Assembly (NCBI GenBank): GCA_019918135.1
Contig: WBZZ01004032.1
Coordinates: 23,798 to 87,797 of the forward strand
Direction: 5' to 3'
Length of the DNA stretch: 64,000 bases
Source of the DNA: Paulinella micropora
Lineage: Eukaryota; Cercozoa; Imbricatea; Euglyphida; Paulinellidae
In this document: piece by piece, positions 31,422 to 41,600 of the stretch
Position numbering within the stretch: the stretch's first letter is position 1
How the letters are laid out: each line of letters opens with the position of its first letter
Translations under genes and position numbers: made by a program
The notes under the pieces: model-generated
What the model was told of the DNA's origin: nothing
The model's input: only the letters and a program-made list of their open reading frames with translations
Database searches by the model: none

Positions 31422-32617
31422 CTAGTCGGCCCCGCAGCCGGGCTGCGGGAGCCACCAGGCGGAGGTCTGCCCGCGCAGGGATTGGAGCGCCAGCAGGGTC
31501 AGGGCCGTCTTGCTGAGCAGCAGTAGCCCAGCTCCGCTGTCAGGTGTCCGGCGACGAGCTGCGCGCAGCGCTGCCGGTACAAGTAGCAGCCGCACAACAT
31601 CTCCCAGCCACCAAAGGACACAAAAAACACAGTCTGGAGGATCACCGCCAGCCGGATCCACTTTTGTATCTCGTGCGGCAGCGACCGTTGCACGCCCTGT
31701 GCCGCCGCCCACACCGGAAGCAGCGCTAGCACGCACAGGAGCCAGGAGCAAGCCCAACAGAACAGCGTGAGGTGCGTCAGGTGAACCGGCAAGGACCCCG
31801 GCACCTCGAAGTGCTGGTGCTGAACGCCCGTGGTCGAGCCCGCGAACGCTGCTGCCCGGCGGGGCCGCCACCTCAGGTCCCAATGAGGGAGGGCCCGCCC
31901 CGCCGACCCGCTGGGCTCGACCCACGACTGGTCTGGTTCGTCGCCGGCGGGAGTGTCGGCCAACCCGCCCGGCCGGGCCAACAACTGGTCTCGTTCCCCG
32001 CCGCCGCCGGGGGGGGGGGTGCCGGCCGACGACGCCGGCCCTTCCTCCCCCGCCGTCCTCGCTTGTACCCGGCCGGTGCTGACGGCGGCCCGGTCCCACG
32101 CCAGGCGGGGGACCAAGCCCCCAATCAAGACCATGAGGTGGCAGCAGGCGCAAGCAGTGACCAGCTGGGGCCACGAACGCTCGCCCGCCAGCAGCAGCAG
32201 CTGCAGCACCATCAGCGGCGCGGTGACTGCGTACTCCAGCCAACGGCAGACCTCGGAACCCAGGCAGAGCCTAGCGGGCAGGGCGCTGGTGGTCCACCCC
32301 GGCCGCCGGCACAGGACTACCACCGTCTGCACGAGGTGGCCCAGTGCCGTCAGGAGGTGGAACCAAATGGAGAGCTGCCAGAGGGAGAGCGCCGCCGACA
32401 GGGGTCTCGGCTGCAACCGGGGCTGAGCTGCCCCGGCCGCCAGGGATACCGAGGCCATGGACAGCTGCGCGGGGGGCAGGGCCTTGGCGTAGTCCCAGGG
32501 GCCCGCCCAGATCACACAGGCCAGCACGAGGTGGACGGCCAGCGCCAGCGCGTTCGCGCCGGCCAGGACCGAGACTGCGCATTTTAGGCTGACGAAGCGG
32601 TGGCCGAAACCCCCCAT
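31422..32617 (-). CDS. Heliorhodopsin-like seven-helix protein
   Basis: Start at MGGFGHRFVSLKCAVSVLAG (32,617). Hydrophobic segments match the heliorhodopsin order: helix 1 about residues 10-37, helix 2 about 77-101, helix 3 with RWLEYAVTAPLMVLQLLLLA (125-144), helix 4 about 150-169, helix 5 about 279-306 and helix 6 about 316-345. A seventh segment near the 3' end holds LLLLSKTALTLLAL with the Ser-Lys expected for the retinal Schiff base. RW.EY in helix 3 is a family signature and its Glu is the Schiff-base counterion in known heliorhodopsins. A loop of about 100 Pro/Gly-rich residues between helices 4 and 5 is unusual. Heliorhodopsins are light-sensing or regulatory retinal proteins and are known from mirusviruses and some algal viruses. 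The copy appears broken at about one point. Confidence 0.75.
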
Positions 32618-32697
32618 CTTTGAAGCTTGGGCAAGAGCCAGCGCTAGCGGCGCGGACCCCCTTTTTCGCGCGCACCCCGCTCCTTCCTTTCCCTCGC

Positions 32698-32778
32698 TCC
32701 TTCGCTCACTCTTTCTCTCTCTCTCTCTTTCTCTCTCTCTCGCTCTCTTTCTCTCTCTCTCTCTCTCTTTCTCTCTGG
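32698..32778. repeat. CT-rich microsatellite
   Basis: About 80 bp of CTCTCT/CTTTCT repeats, lying 80-160 bp upstream of the heliorhodopsin start (GA-rich on its coding strand). It may be a promoter-proximal element or simply a simple repeat. Confidence 0.85.
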
Positions 32779-32856
32779 CGTGCGCGCACTCCACGGGCCC
32801 CGGCGGCTTCCCTCTCCCGCCGTGGGAAGAGGAGACGCAGGGGAGGGGGGCGGGCC

Positions 32857-33975
32857 TCACTCTGCCGTCGCCCCCGGCGGGTGCAAGCCGCCGGGCGAGC
32901 TCCCGTCCGAGCTAGGGGCGGGGAGTGCGGGCTTGGCGTCTAGCGGCGCCCGCCGCGTGGGGTTCGCTAGCGGTATGCTGTAGCGGACCGCCGCAAAACC
33001 CTTGTCCAAGTTAAACCACACCACGGCATTACGAGCGTCCCTGTCCAGCAGAAATTGTAGGCAGCGTTCAGCGGTCCGCACAAAGTCCTGCGCGTCCAGG
33101 TGGTCCAGCCCCGGCGCCAGCAGCGTCAGGCTCCGCTCACAGAACGTGTTGATGACGGTGTCTGTTACCACGGCCCGCACCGTGGCCGGCCCCAGCTTGT
33201 GCTCGCTCAGCTTAGCCGGCTCCGGCCTAGCCTCCCCCGAGTGGCGCCACGCCCGGCTAGCCGCGGCCAGCGCATTCAGCTCCAGGGCTACGAAGGCCGC
33301 ACACTCCCGGTGCGCCGCGCCGGGCAGGTCGTCGATGGCCAGGTCGAGGCTGGTGTAATGCGCCCACTCGTGCGTCATAGCGTTCAGGCTGCGCACGTTG
33401 TACGGCAGCTTGAGCTGGGCCAGCACGTCCGCACACTGCGCGGCGTCGGGCGCGGCCGTCGTCGCGTGTGGCGGCACGCCGGCGGTGCCCGACGCCGCGA
33501 GGTCGGGCTCGCCGCCGGCAGTGCTGATTTCGAGGTGTGGCAGCCGCAGCATCTGCCTCTCCGGTGCCCCCAGGCGCTCATACAGGTCGAGATCGCTCTT
33601 CCAGGCCTCGGTCGCGCCGGCGTGAGCATGCAGCGTTACCCGGTAGCGCCCGTACTGGGACAGATCCTGCAAGGAGTGCAGATCCCAGCGCCCCGGCCCC
33701 GTCAACAGGAAGCGGGCGCGGGGGCCGCGCGCGGTATTGTCCTCTACTAGCCACCTCTCCGGGGAGCGCAGGTGGTAGAGAGCTAGCCCCGGGCCCTGCC
33801 AGGTCGTGGCCGCCCGGTGACCGTCCGGGTCCCGGGCGCCAGCGGGGGCGGAGCTGCCCCCGGGGCTGCCCAGGTGCGGGGCCCGGGCTAGCAGATGCGA
33901 GCGGAGTTCGTCGGTGGAGGCGCTCGGGGCGGGGCCGGTTGCTGCGCGCCGGTAAGGATGGAAACGTCCGGCCAT
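32857..33975 (-). CDS. Candidate zinc metallopeptidase (HEWAH motif)
   Basis: An open frame of 372 codons starting MAGRFHPYRRAATG at 33,975. In the middle is NAMTHEWAHYTSLD (residues 198-211), which fits the HExxH zinc and catalytic motif (His202, Glu203, His206). A downstream acidic segment, HRECAAFVALELNAL (222-236), could give the third zinc ligand (Glu224 or Glu232) as in gluzincins. The flanks are moderately hydrophilic, with no signal peptide or membrane helix, so an intracellular or virion location is likely. It is divergent from the capsid-candidate gene with a 382-bp shared promoter gap. One HExxH in a GC-rich protein can arise by chance; a capsid accessory protein is the alternative. 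Confidence 0.5.
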   Translation of the reverse strand: MAGRFHPYRRAATGPAPSASTDELRSHLLARAPHLGSPGGSSAPAGARDPDGHRAATTWQGPGLALYHLRSPERWLVEDNTARGPRARFLLTGPGRWDLHSLQDLSQYGRYRVTLHAHAGATEAWKSDLDLYERLGAPERQMLRLPHLEISTAGGEPDLAASGTAGVPPHATTAAPDAAQCADVLAQLKLPYNVRSLNAMTHEWAHYTSLDLAIDDLPGAAHRECAAFVALELNALAAASRAWRHSGEARPEPAKLSEHKLGPATVRAVVTDTVINTFCERSLTLLAPGLDHLDAQDFVRTAERCLQFLLDRDARNAVVWFNLDKGFAAVRYSIPLANPTRRAPLDAKPALPAPSSDGSSPGGLHPPGATAE

Positions 33976-34357
33976 CTACAGCACACCGCGGCCGGTCTGG
34001 GCAGGCTGGCCGCAGGGCGTGCTTTTTTGCCAACTCGTACCACCTCCCTTTCCCCCCTGTGCTGGACGCCGCCTTCTCCCTGGCCGGCCGGCCGGGCGGG
34101 GGGGGGGGGGGAGAGGGAAGAGGAGGAAAGGGGGGCCTTCCCCTCTCTCCCCCCCCCCCCCAGCCCCCGGGCGGGAGGGGGGCAGGGAGGTGGCGGCGAG
34201 AGAGAGAGACGGAAGGCCCGCGGCGGGGGGGAGAGGGTGCAGAGTGAGCTCACCACCCCCCTGCCATTCTTTGCCCTCCCCGACAAAGCAAGACTCCACG
34301 GCTAGCCCCGCGCCTCAACGGGTTTTTTTTCTGGCGCGGCCTGAGACGACCTGCGAC
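33976..34357. promoter_or_regulatory. Divergent promoter region of metallopeptidase and capsid-candidate genes
   Basis: About 380 bp between two divergent starts. It contains mirror-like G and C runs (34,097-34,165) and a T8 run within GGGTTTTTTTTCTGG 30-40 bp before the capsid start. A similar T-rich tract occurs at 38,027, after the capsid gene. Confidence 0.4.
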
Positions 34358-37300
34358 ATGGACCTGGACGCCGCCGAGGAGCACAGTGACGGGGAAACGC
34401 GCGGCGAAGAGGCAGAAGTAGAGTCGTTCTGGAACCTGCCCTCCCAGACACCGGGCGTGCTCCCCGCCGGCAGCGCCACTGGCGCGCCAGCGGCCCGCTC
34501 GCCCGCCCGTGGCGCCCTCGTCGCGGTCAAGGGGTCCCGGCGGGCCCACGAGGGCTGGCCGGCCGGGGGCACGCCACCGCCACGCAAGAGGCGCAAGGTG
34601 GCGTGGTACGACGACGAGGACGACGAGGAGTCCCAGCCCCTCATGCCGGGCGGGCGCGTGTCGCAGATGCTGGAGTGTTTCAACCGCGCCCTCAGCCGCG
34701 AGCGGCCGATTACGCTCAAGAGGGCGGTGGCGGCCGCGGGCCAGATCGCGGACGGCGACCCGTACGAATTCATCACCCAGAGCCTGTGAAACAGCTTTGA
34801 GGGGGGCCACTTCACGACGGACCAGATGTTTATGAAGATGATCGTGGTGAGCCGGCCGGAGCTGCTCAACCTGATCCAGATGACGACGCTGGCCGACTTT
34901 TTGAACGCAAACCCGAACATCAAGCCGCACGGGGACACGCTGGCCATCATGGAATGGGAATTCAGCCCCAAGGCCCTGAACCCCAAGAGCTTGCGCGTCC
35001 CGGGCACGCTGCTGCAGACGAGCCGCTCGCGCAAGACACAGGCCATCCAACACTACGGCGTGGGCTTCATCATGCCCTCGGACTGGCCCATGGACAAGAC
35101 CAAGGTGGCGTACTACGAGAAGTCGCTCAAGGCGCTGAGCGAGTCGGTCGTCTTGTCCCTGAACTACAACCTGGTGGAAAAGCTCAAGCTGGAGGCCGTG
35201 CGCCGGTTAGTCGACACCGACTACAAGCTGCCCCTGCGTGACCTGCGCGCGCTCAGCAACATGCTGGAGGCCCGCTACGCCCAAACCTTCTCCGTCAACA
35301 AGGACAGCGTGGGGATCACGGGCGTCGAGGTGCAGTGCGTCAGCAAGCTGCGCGATCTGGGGAAGGAGCCGGACATGGTGCTGCTGACCAACGAGGTGTA
35401 CCGCTTCGCGCACACGATCAAGGCCGAGAACCGCCTGCTGCCCAAGTTTGGGAACCAGGAGACGAAGCTCCCGACGTACGACCGCACGAACCAGTCGGTG
35501 GTCATGCTGCGCACGACCCACGGGCTGGACGCGGTGCCCTCGCGCAGCTACCAGGTCGGGCGGCGCGACCCGGTCGACCCGACCACGACCCCTTGCTACG
35601 TGTCGGAACGGTTCGTGATGCTGCCGCTGCGCTACACGGGGGCTTCCGACTATCGCGACTACATGACCTCGCACCGGACGATCGGCATCGTGAATGGTGA
35701 GCAGGGGGAGCTGCACTACCTGACGCTGAAGCGCGTCCTGCGCGAGTGCGGCCTCTTCGACACGGTCGGCGGCCTGCTGACCGGGCCCGGCCGAGAACTG
35801 CTGCGCCTGATCCTGGGGACGGGGGGTGGTGGTGGGGGGGCGGGGGGCGGCGCCGCCGTCCCGGCGGCCATGGCGGCGGCGGCGGCGGCCATGGCGGCGG
35901 TGGCGGCGGCCACGGGGACGGCGGCGGAGCCGACGACTTCAACCTGGGCACGCTGTACGAGAAGGCGGGGATGCGCTCCATCATCACGGGCCTGATCTTG
36001 GACCGCCCCCACACGTGGGAACAGCTGCGCGCCCAGTCCGGCTACGGGCTGGCGCGCAGGGCCGACGCCGAGGGCAAGCACCCCACGTCCCGCGTGCGGC
36101 TCGGCGTCTTTGCGCGCGGCCAGCTCACGCGGGGAGAGCTGAATGCGGCCGTGGACTGGGAGGGAGTCCAAAATCTCATCCTGCCGATCGAGGGGACACT
36201 CCACGCCGATGACGAGATCAAATACATCCTCCTGCCCCAGCAGTACCAGCAGCCACTGGCACAAGTAGTGCGGACCTTCATGGCTGCCAACCCCGAAGCG
36301 GCCGCGCGGATCGTAGAGCTGCTAAATGAGGCTGGAGGAGACGAGAAAGCAGCAGGATTGGTCCAGCAGGAGTTGCAACCGCAATGGGACGGAGGGGAAC
36401 TACTGCAGACCTGCTTAGTGTGTTTGCAGGGTGTAAAGGGCGCAGACGACCTCGACGGCGCTCGGAAAGAGAAGCTCCTAGAGATCGTGGCGGCCTCGGT
36501 GGCGGTGGGCGTCTACATGCGGAAGAGCAACTATCGAGTGCCCCCCTTGCTCCGGGACGTGTTGTTCAGGGCCTGGGGGATCCAGCAGGGAGCAGGGGAT
36601 TGGAACGTCGGTATTAGTAACGCCCTGGGCGACGAGGTAGACAGCAAGGATCCCACCTTCGTGGCGCTGTCGCAGCTCCTGTCCCCCAAGGACAACAAAC
36701 AGGATCTGTCTACCCTCAAGACTCTGGGCCGGCTCTTCCCCAAAGGTGGTCGTCGTGCCCTGCCAGACGACATCAAGAGGATCCAGTTCCTGCAGAAGAT
36801 GGACAACTGGGCCCGGGCGCCGAACACGAACCCGCACGACCGGCTCCAGCGCGAGATCTACTAGTATCGCTTCGCCATCAGCAGCGCGGTGCAGGCGTGG
36901 GAGGCGCTGCCGGAAGATCTCCGGGAAGGCGGGACCCACAGCGAAACGGGAGACACGTACATGCTCGCGCTGCAAGAGGCTGGCAGGGTCCAGGGCCGCG
37001 AGCACAGCCTGGTCCAGGAGGCGATCGTGTCCGCCGTGGCACAGCAGGACGCCGAGGGCAGCGACTTCAAGTCCGACAGACCGCAGCCCGCGCCGGTGTT
37101 TGCCTGGCTGCAGGCCACGCCCGTAACCCTGTTCTGCCTCGAGCAGCTGCTAGACATGGACCTGCCCGTGCCGCTAGGGTTTGTGCTCTTTCGGCCCAGG
37201 GTGCTGTTCGTGGGCGGCTCGGCGCTGTTTATGCGCCAGGGCGGCAGCACGTGCAGCGTCGTGTGCAAGGACAGCGAAGTGATTTTCGCCAACGACCCGG

Positions 37301-37908
37301 ACTCGTTCCAGACGGCGGTGCAGGTGCGCTTCAAGGCCGGCACGGTGGTCACGGACCATCGCACGCTGCGCTTCGCGCCCAACATCGTGTCCGTGAGGTA
37401 CGAGAGCGGGGGGGGTGTGCGCATCGCGCGGCTGCAGGCGCACGCCGGGCGCGTGGCCCCCGACGAGTGGGACCTGCTGGCCGTGCCGGTGCCGTACGAC
37501 TACTCGCCCCCGCACTGGTTCTCGTCCATGACCGGCACTTTCTCGTCGGGGCTGCTGGGCACCAACACCGCCGACGACCCGTGCGCGGAGATCTTCCAGT
37601 ACGCGTGCGAGAGGGTCGGCTACGAAGTGGAGGCACTCAAGGAGGCACAGACTAGCCTCTTTACCGAGCACGGCCTCCTCAAGCCCAAGGCCCACGAGCA
37701 GAGCATCTGCAGCCGGGGGGCGCAGTACACGTACAGCGTAGCACAGCGCCGCCTGGTGGACGAGGTAGGGGGCCGCACGGCGCTGGGCCCGCGGGCGGAC
37801 CCGCACGCCTTCATGCAGCTCAAGGGCTACGCGGCGGAATTCGCCGGGCAGGGCATCCAGGGGGCCAACTTCCTCACGCCCCTGCTGGGCGCACAGCCGC
37901 GGGACTAG
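34358..37908 (+). CDS. Very large structural protein, candidate HK97-type major capsid protein of a mirusvirus-like element
   Basis: Start at MDLDAAEEHSDGE (34,358); about 1,180 codons in all. An acidic, Pro-rich N-terminus with a KRRK-type basic patch precedes a long well-folded region (QMFMKMIVVSRPELLNLIQM, VRRLVDTDYKLPLRDLRAL, VSERFVMLPLRYTGASDYRD). A Gly/Ala-rich low-complexity loop encoded by GGC/GCG repeats lies near 35,820-35,930. The C-terminal half follows (VYMRKSNYRVPPLLRDVLF, VRFKAGTVVTDHRTLRF, YDYSPPHWFSSMTGTF). Size, single long domain and central place in the island suggest a capsid protein; HK97-fold proteins of mirusviruses and herpesviruses show little sequence conservation, so this is inference from context with the heliorhodopsin gene. 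The C-terminal half is duplicated at 52.6-54.1 kb. The copy looks broken at about three points. Confidence 0.45.
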
Positions 37909-38379
37909 GCGCGGCCGGCCGGAGCCCGCTTCTTTTTTTCTCTCCCCTTTCCGTCCTCTCCCGGGCCGGCCGGCCGGCCCCGTGGCCGGTGGCGCCCCCG
38001 CCAGGCCCCCGGGGACAGCAAGCGCATTTCTTTTTCTGGGCTGCTTATTAAAAATTACCTGGACCAACCGCTACTAACACAGCAACACACCCTCTCCCCT
38101 TTGGCCCCACCCACTCTCACACCCACACAACCCCTGTGGCCCCCAAGCCCGGCCCGCAGCGCCAGGCCCCCCTCCCGGATCTAGACGACGCCAGCAAGGG
38201 CGGTGCTGCGCAGGAAGAGGCAGGCGCAGTCTCCCTTCCCTCGCCCTCCCTCTGTTCCCCCCCCCTTCTTCCCTGCAGCAGGTGCCTCGACCAGGAAGGG
38301 GAGCACGGAGGGGAGGCGGGTGCTCCCCCCGGGCCGTGACCGGCTCACAGCTGGCCCTGCTTAGGCTAAAGCCTACAGC
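37909..38379 (+). other. Spacer downstream of capsid candidate
   Basis: About 470 bp without a supported gene. It holds a T-rich tract (37,930), an AT-rich TTATTAAAAATT island near 38,046 that may serve 3' end formation or the next promoter, and pyrimidine-rich sequence. It is duplicated almost unchanged at 54,074-54,544. Confidence 0.45.
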
Positions 38380-40464
38380 ATGCTAAGGTGGCCGTCACAG
38401 TCTCTGGCTGAATACAAAGAATACGAAGCGAGTTTCGAGGGGCTAGGCCAGCCAGAGAGGCTCGCCCTGGTGCAGGGTTTGTTTACTGTCGCAGGGGAAG
38501 CCCTAAGCGCGGGGGAGTGCCGGGGCGCCGAAAGCTTGTCCCAGCTTGGCCAGAGCGATCTGAGTAAGGTCCGCGTACAGAGTCCGGTTGCCAAGCTCTA
38601 TACTGCGCTGGCGTGCTGGGATAAGCTAGGCTTGTCTGATTCCTTACGAGAGGCAGGGATCACCCAAGAAATATGTCGCAGTGCAGTCAAGGCGTCCAAA
38701 AAAAATCTATTCCGTCGTGACGAGTACCTGTTAAAAGAGTCACTAGGCCCCTTGCACAGGCCCACGCCCGTACTACTGCGTTTCGGCTTGTTGGGGCTGG
38801 CGCGGGCCGTCCCAGGTGTTGACATCGACGAGGGTGCCTTGTCGGTGGTGCAGTTGGTACGTGACGCGGGCAGTGCCGAGGACTTCTGGCTGCACAACCT
38901 GCAACAACACACACCCAGAATTCAGAAAACATTTCAGGCACTGTACCAAGGGTTCAAGGACAAGAAGAAAAGCGCGCCGGTCCACCTAGATGATCTGCAC
39001 ACGGACTTTAGCCGGAGCCCGGCTAAAACGTGGTCCTTGCTGGGCGCCTTTCTTTGCTGGCCGGCCTTTTGGGACCGGCTACTGCAGGGGCTTATCACCG
39101 AAGATGGCCTCAAACGACCAGCGGCCTTGGCCAAGGCCAGAGACATGAAGGCCGAGATAATTGCCTACGTTATTCTCTGGTTCCTGGAACAACGAGGTGC
39201 TACACCCGAGCCCCGGGCGCTCTCGCCCCCCTGGCAAGGCGCTGCTGCCGCAGGGCCCCGGGCGCTGCCGCCTCCCTGGCAGGACGCGGACCTCACGGCG
39301 CCCTCGTCTCCGCCCCCTTGGCCGGCCGAGCACAGGGCAGTGAGGGAGGCGGTGGCGCCACCCGCGCTTTCTCCGCCCTCAGTCCCTGCCCCGCCAACGC
39401 GGCCGGGCTGCGCCCCTCGCCCCCCAGCGCCACCGCCCGGCCTATCACCAGGCCGCCAGCGCCGGCGGCCGGGCGCCTGGCCCGGCCCCCACCCTCTCCT
39501 CTGCGAAGTTACTGGCTGCGGCGCGCGGGGCAGGTACAACAGGCCGCGCTGGTGGAGCGGCCGGCCGGGGCCGGCAGGGCGCCGTCCGGCCAGACGGCTC
39601 CTGCGCCGGTGGAGCGATCGGCCGGTGGGGGGCTGCCCGTCCGCGGGACTCCCGCGCCAGCGGAGCGGCCGGCGGCGGCCGGCGGGGCGCCGCCCGCGCC
39701 GGTGGAGCGACCGGCCGCCCCCCTGCGTGGCGGTCGCGTGGCGGAGGGCCAGACCGGGGCGGGCCCGCGCGAGGTAGGGGGCAGCGGCGCGCCGCGGTGT
39801 CAGCCTCCTCGTCAAACGGGGGCAATCTCGTGTGGCTGCCCGGCCTAGAAGAGGCGGTGGCCCAGCGAGATAACGGACGACGCCTGTCGGCCGGCAGCCA
39901 AGGCCGACGGGGGCCCCCGCCTGTGCCGCCCCGCCCAGCGCCCGTGCCGGGCCTCCGCGCCCCGGCGCCAGCCCCCGCGCGCCGGCCCCCCCCTGCAGCC
40001 AGGACCCACCGCCCACCCTCGACTCCTCCGCCCGCGTCCTTGCCGAGCTCCGCCCCCCGCGCCCCGGCGCCCGCCCCCGCGCGCCGGCCCCCCCCTGCAG
40101 CCAGGACCCACCGCCCACCCTCGACTCCTCCGCCCGCGTCCGTGCTGAGCTCCGCCTCCTGCACCCCGGCACCGGCGGGGGGTAGCAGTGCGGCCGGCCC
40201 AGGTGCCCCCGGCAGCGTGCTTCTGCACTCTCCGGCAACCAAGGCGCGCGGCCGACCGCAGGGCCCGCCGCCTCCTGCGGTCTTGGCTGGAGCAGTGAGG
40301 GGGGGCCGCCTCCGGCGCCCAAACCCGACGCGCCAGTGTACCAACGGCCTGGCATGAGAATGGAAAAGGGCGAAGTGGACGCCCTGCGGCTGGACGTCCA
40401 CAAGGCCACAGTAAGGTCGCGCACAATTCTGCGTAACCCGTTCCGACGTTCCGCACAGGATTAA
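38380..40464 (+). CDS. Helical protein with long Pro/Ala-rich linker and conserved tail (scaffold-like layout)
   Basis: Starts at the ATG at 38,380. The first 280 residues form a compact alpha-helical domain (YKEYEASFEGLGQPERLALV, VAKLYTALACWDKLGL, DFWLHNLQQHTPRIQKTF, MKAEIIAYVILWFLEQRG). A very long Pro/Ala/Arg-rich low-complexity linker follows, with a 95-bp tandem repeat near 39,957-40,153. A short conserved tail comes last (KGEVDALRLDVHKA, then RTILRNPFRRSAQD). A folded head, flexible linker and short conserved C-terminal tail beside a capsid gene recalls herpesvirus scaffold proteins, whose tail binds the capsid protein. No protease triad was found in the head, so this role is only a suggestion. 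The copy seems broken at about two points. Confidence 0.45.
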
Positions 40465-40465
40465 A
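40460..40465 (+). promoter_or_regulatory. ATTAAA signal overlapping the stop codon
   Basis: GATTAAAG encodes the last Asp and the TAA stop, and at the same time forms ATTAAA, the commonest variant polyadenylation hexamer. The arrangement is kept in the second copy at 56,608-56,613. Confidence 0.35.
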
Positions 40466-40539
40466 GTTCTACTTCGTCAGGGTCTAGCATACTAAGGTTA
40501 GGGTCAGGCGGGCCGCGGCGCCCGCTTCTTCTTCCTGCC

Positions 40540-41600
40540 GGGTGGCAGCCGGGGCCCGGTCCTTCTGGCCGGGTGGCAGCCGGGGCCCGGTCCTTCTGGC
40601 CGGGTGGCAGCCGGGACCCTGTCCTTCCGGTCAGGTGGCAGCCGCCCCCCCGGTCCTTCCGGTCGGGGTGGCTCCTTGCTATATACCTTAGGCCGGATTG
40701 GTCGGCTGCCTTTTTCTCCTCCCTTCTCCCTTCTCCCCTCCCCCCTCTCCCCTCTCCCTTCCCTTCCCTTCCCCTCCCGCGGCCCAACATTGTGCAGGCC
40801 CCCCCCGGCTTGGCTGTCCAGTATGGCTGTAGGCGGGTGGTGCCACCGGTCGCTTTCTGTAGTGACCGCAGAACCTGAGGAAATTCCCGTGCCAGCTAGA
40901 CAAGAAAATTCTGTCATCTTAAGTGCCCTAGTAGTGAGAATCGCACTTGTGGGTGGAGGAGCGCGCGCTCGCGCGTCGGCCAGGGTATCAGATGCCCCCA
41001 CGGTACAAAACGGCATCGGGGGGCAATCCCACCTACCGACAACATATAGGTAAAAATTCCCTTATTTCCTTCTTTTACCCGTATATAGCGGTCTTTTCTC
41101 GGGGGCTTCCGGAGGGCCGGCCGTTCCGATAATGCTTGTATATACACTGGTCCCGGGTGGCACCAGCGGGCGGCCTCGACCCACAAGTGTGGTTCTCGGT
41201 ATCGGGACACTTAGGAGTCACAGGTTTTATTTTCTTGGACGAGACGGGAAATTTCTCCTGGTTATACGGTCGGTGCCCAGAGCCGCCGGTGGCACCGACC
41301 GCCGGGCCACCATATTGGCCAGCCAAGCCGGGGGGGGCTGCACAATGTTGGGCCGCGGGGAGGGGGGGGAGAAGGGAGAAGGGAGAAGGGAGAGGGGAGA
41401 GGGGAGGGGGGGTTGGGGGAAAAAGGCAGCCGAGCCATCCGGCCTAAGGTGTACAACAGGGAGCCACCCGACCGGAAAGGCCGGATCCTTTCTGCCACCC
41501 GACCAGGCCAGCAGGGTTTTTCTTGCCACCCGACCGGAAGGGTCAGGCCTCTCTCGCCACCCGGCCAGAAAAGAGGGGTTTTTCCTGCCACCCGACCAGG
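40540..41600. repeat. Large imperfect palindrome with iterons and AT-rich core (candidate origin)
   Basis: Left and right arms are reverse complements around a centre at about 41,068. Matching pairs include CTTAGGCCGG (40,687) with CCGGCCTAAG (about 41,442), CCCAACATTGTGCAGGCC (40,782) with its complement at about 41,337, and CACTTGTGGGT (40,947) with its complement at about 41,180. Each arm carries pyrimidine or purine runs and about four copies of a 31-34 bp unit with the core (CCGGTC/GGCC)GGGTGGC. The core is AT-rich, with GGTAAAA...TTTTACC. Direct iterons, a palindrome and an easily melted centre in GC-rich DNA are typical of viral replication origins; a former hairpin end or concatemer junction would look similar. 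Confidence 0.75.

Noticed and set aside
34358-37908. Double jelly-roll capsid of a nucleocytoplasmic large DNA virus or Polinton
   Set aside because: Length about 1,180 codons and sequence blocks do not match double jelly-roll capsids of about 450-600 residues, and no packaging ATPase or A32-like gene was seen.
38380-40464. Capsid maturation protease
   Set aside because: No His-Ser-His pattern or other catalytic signature in the folded head; only the scaffold-like layout remains.
40540-40670. CRISPR-like array in the 31-bp units
   Set aside because: Units are contiguous tandem repeats without unique spacers, in a eukaryotic context, and reappear inverted in the other palindrome arm.
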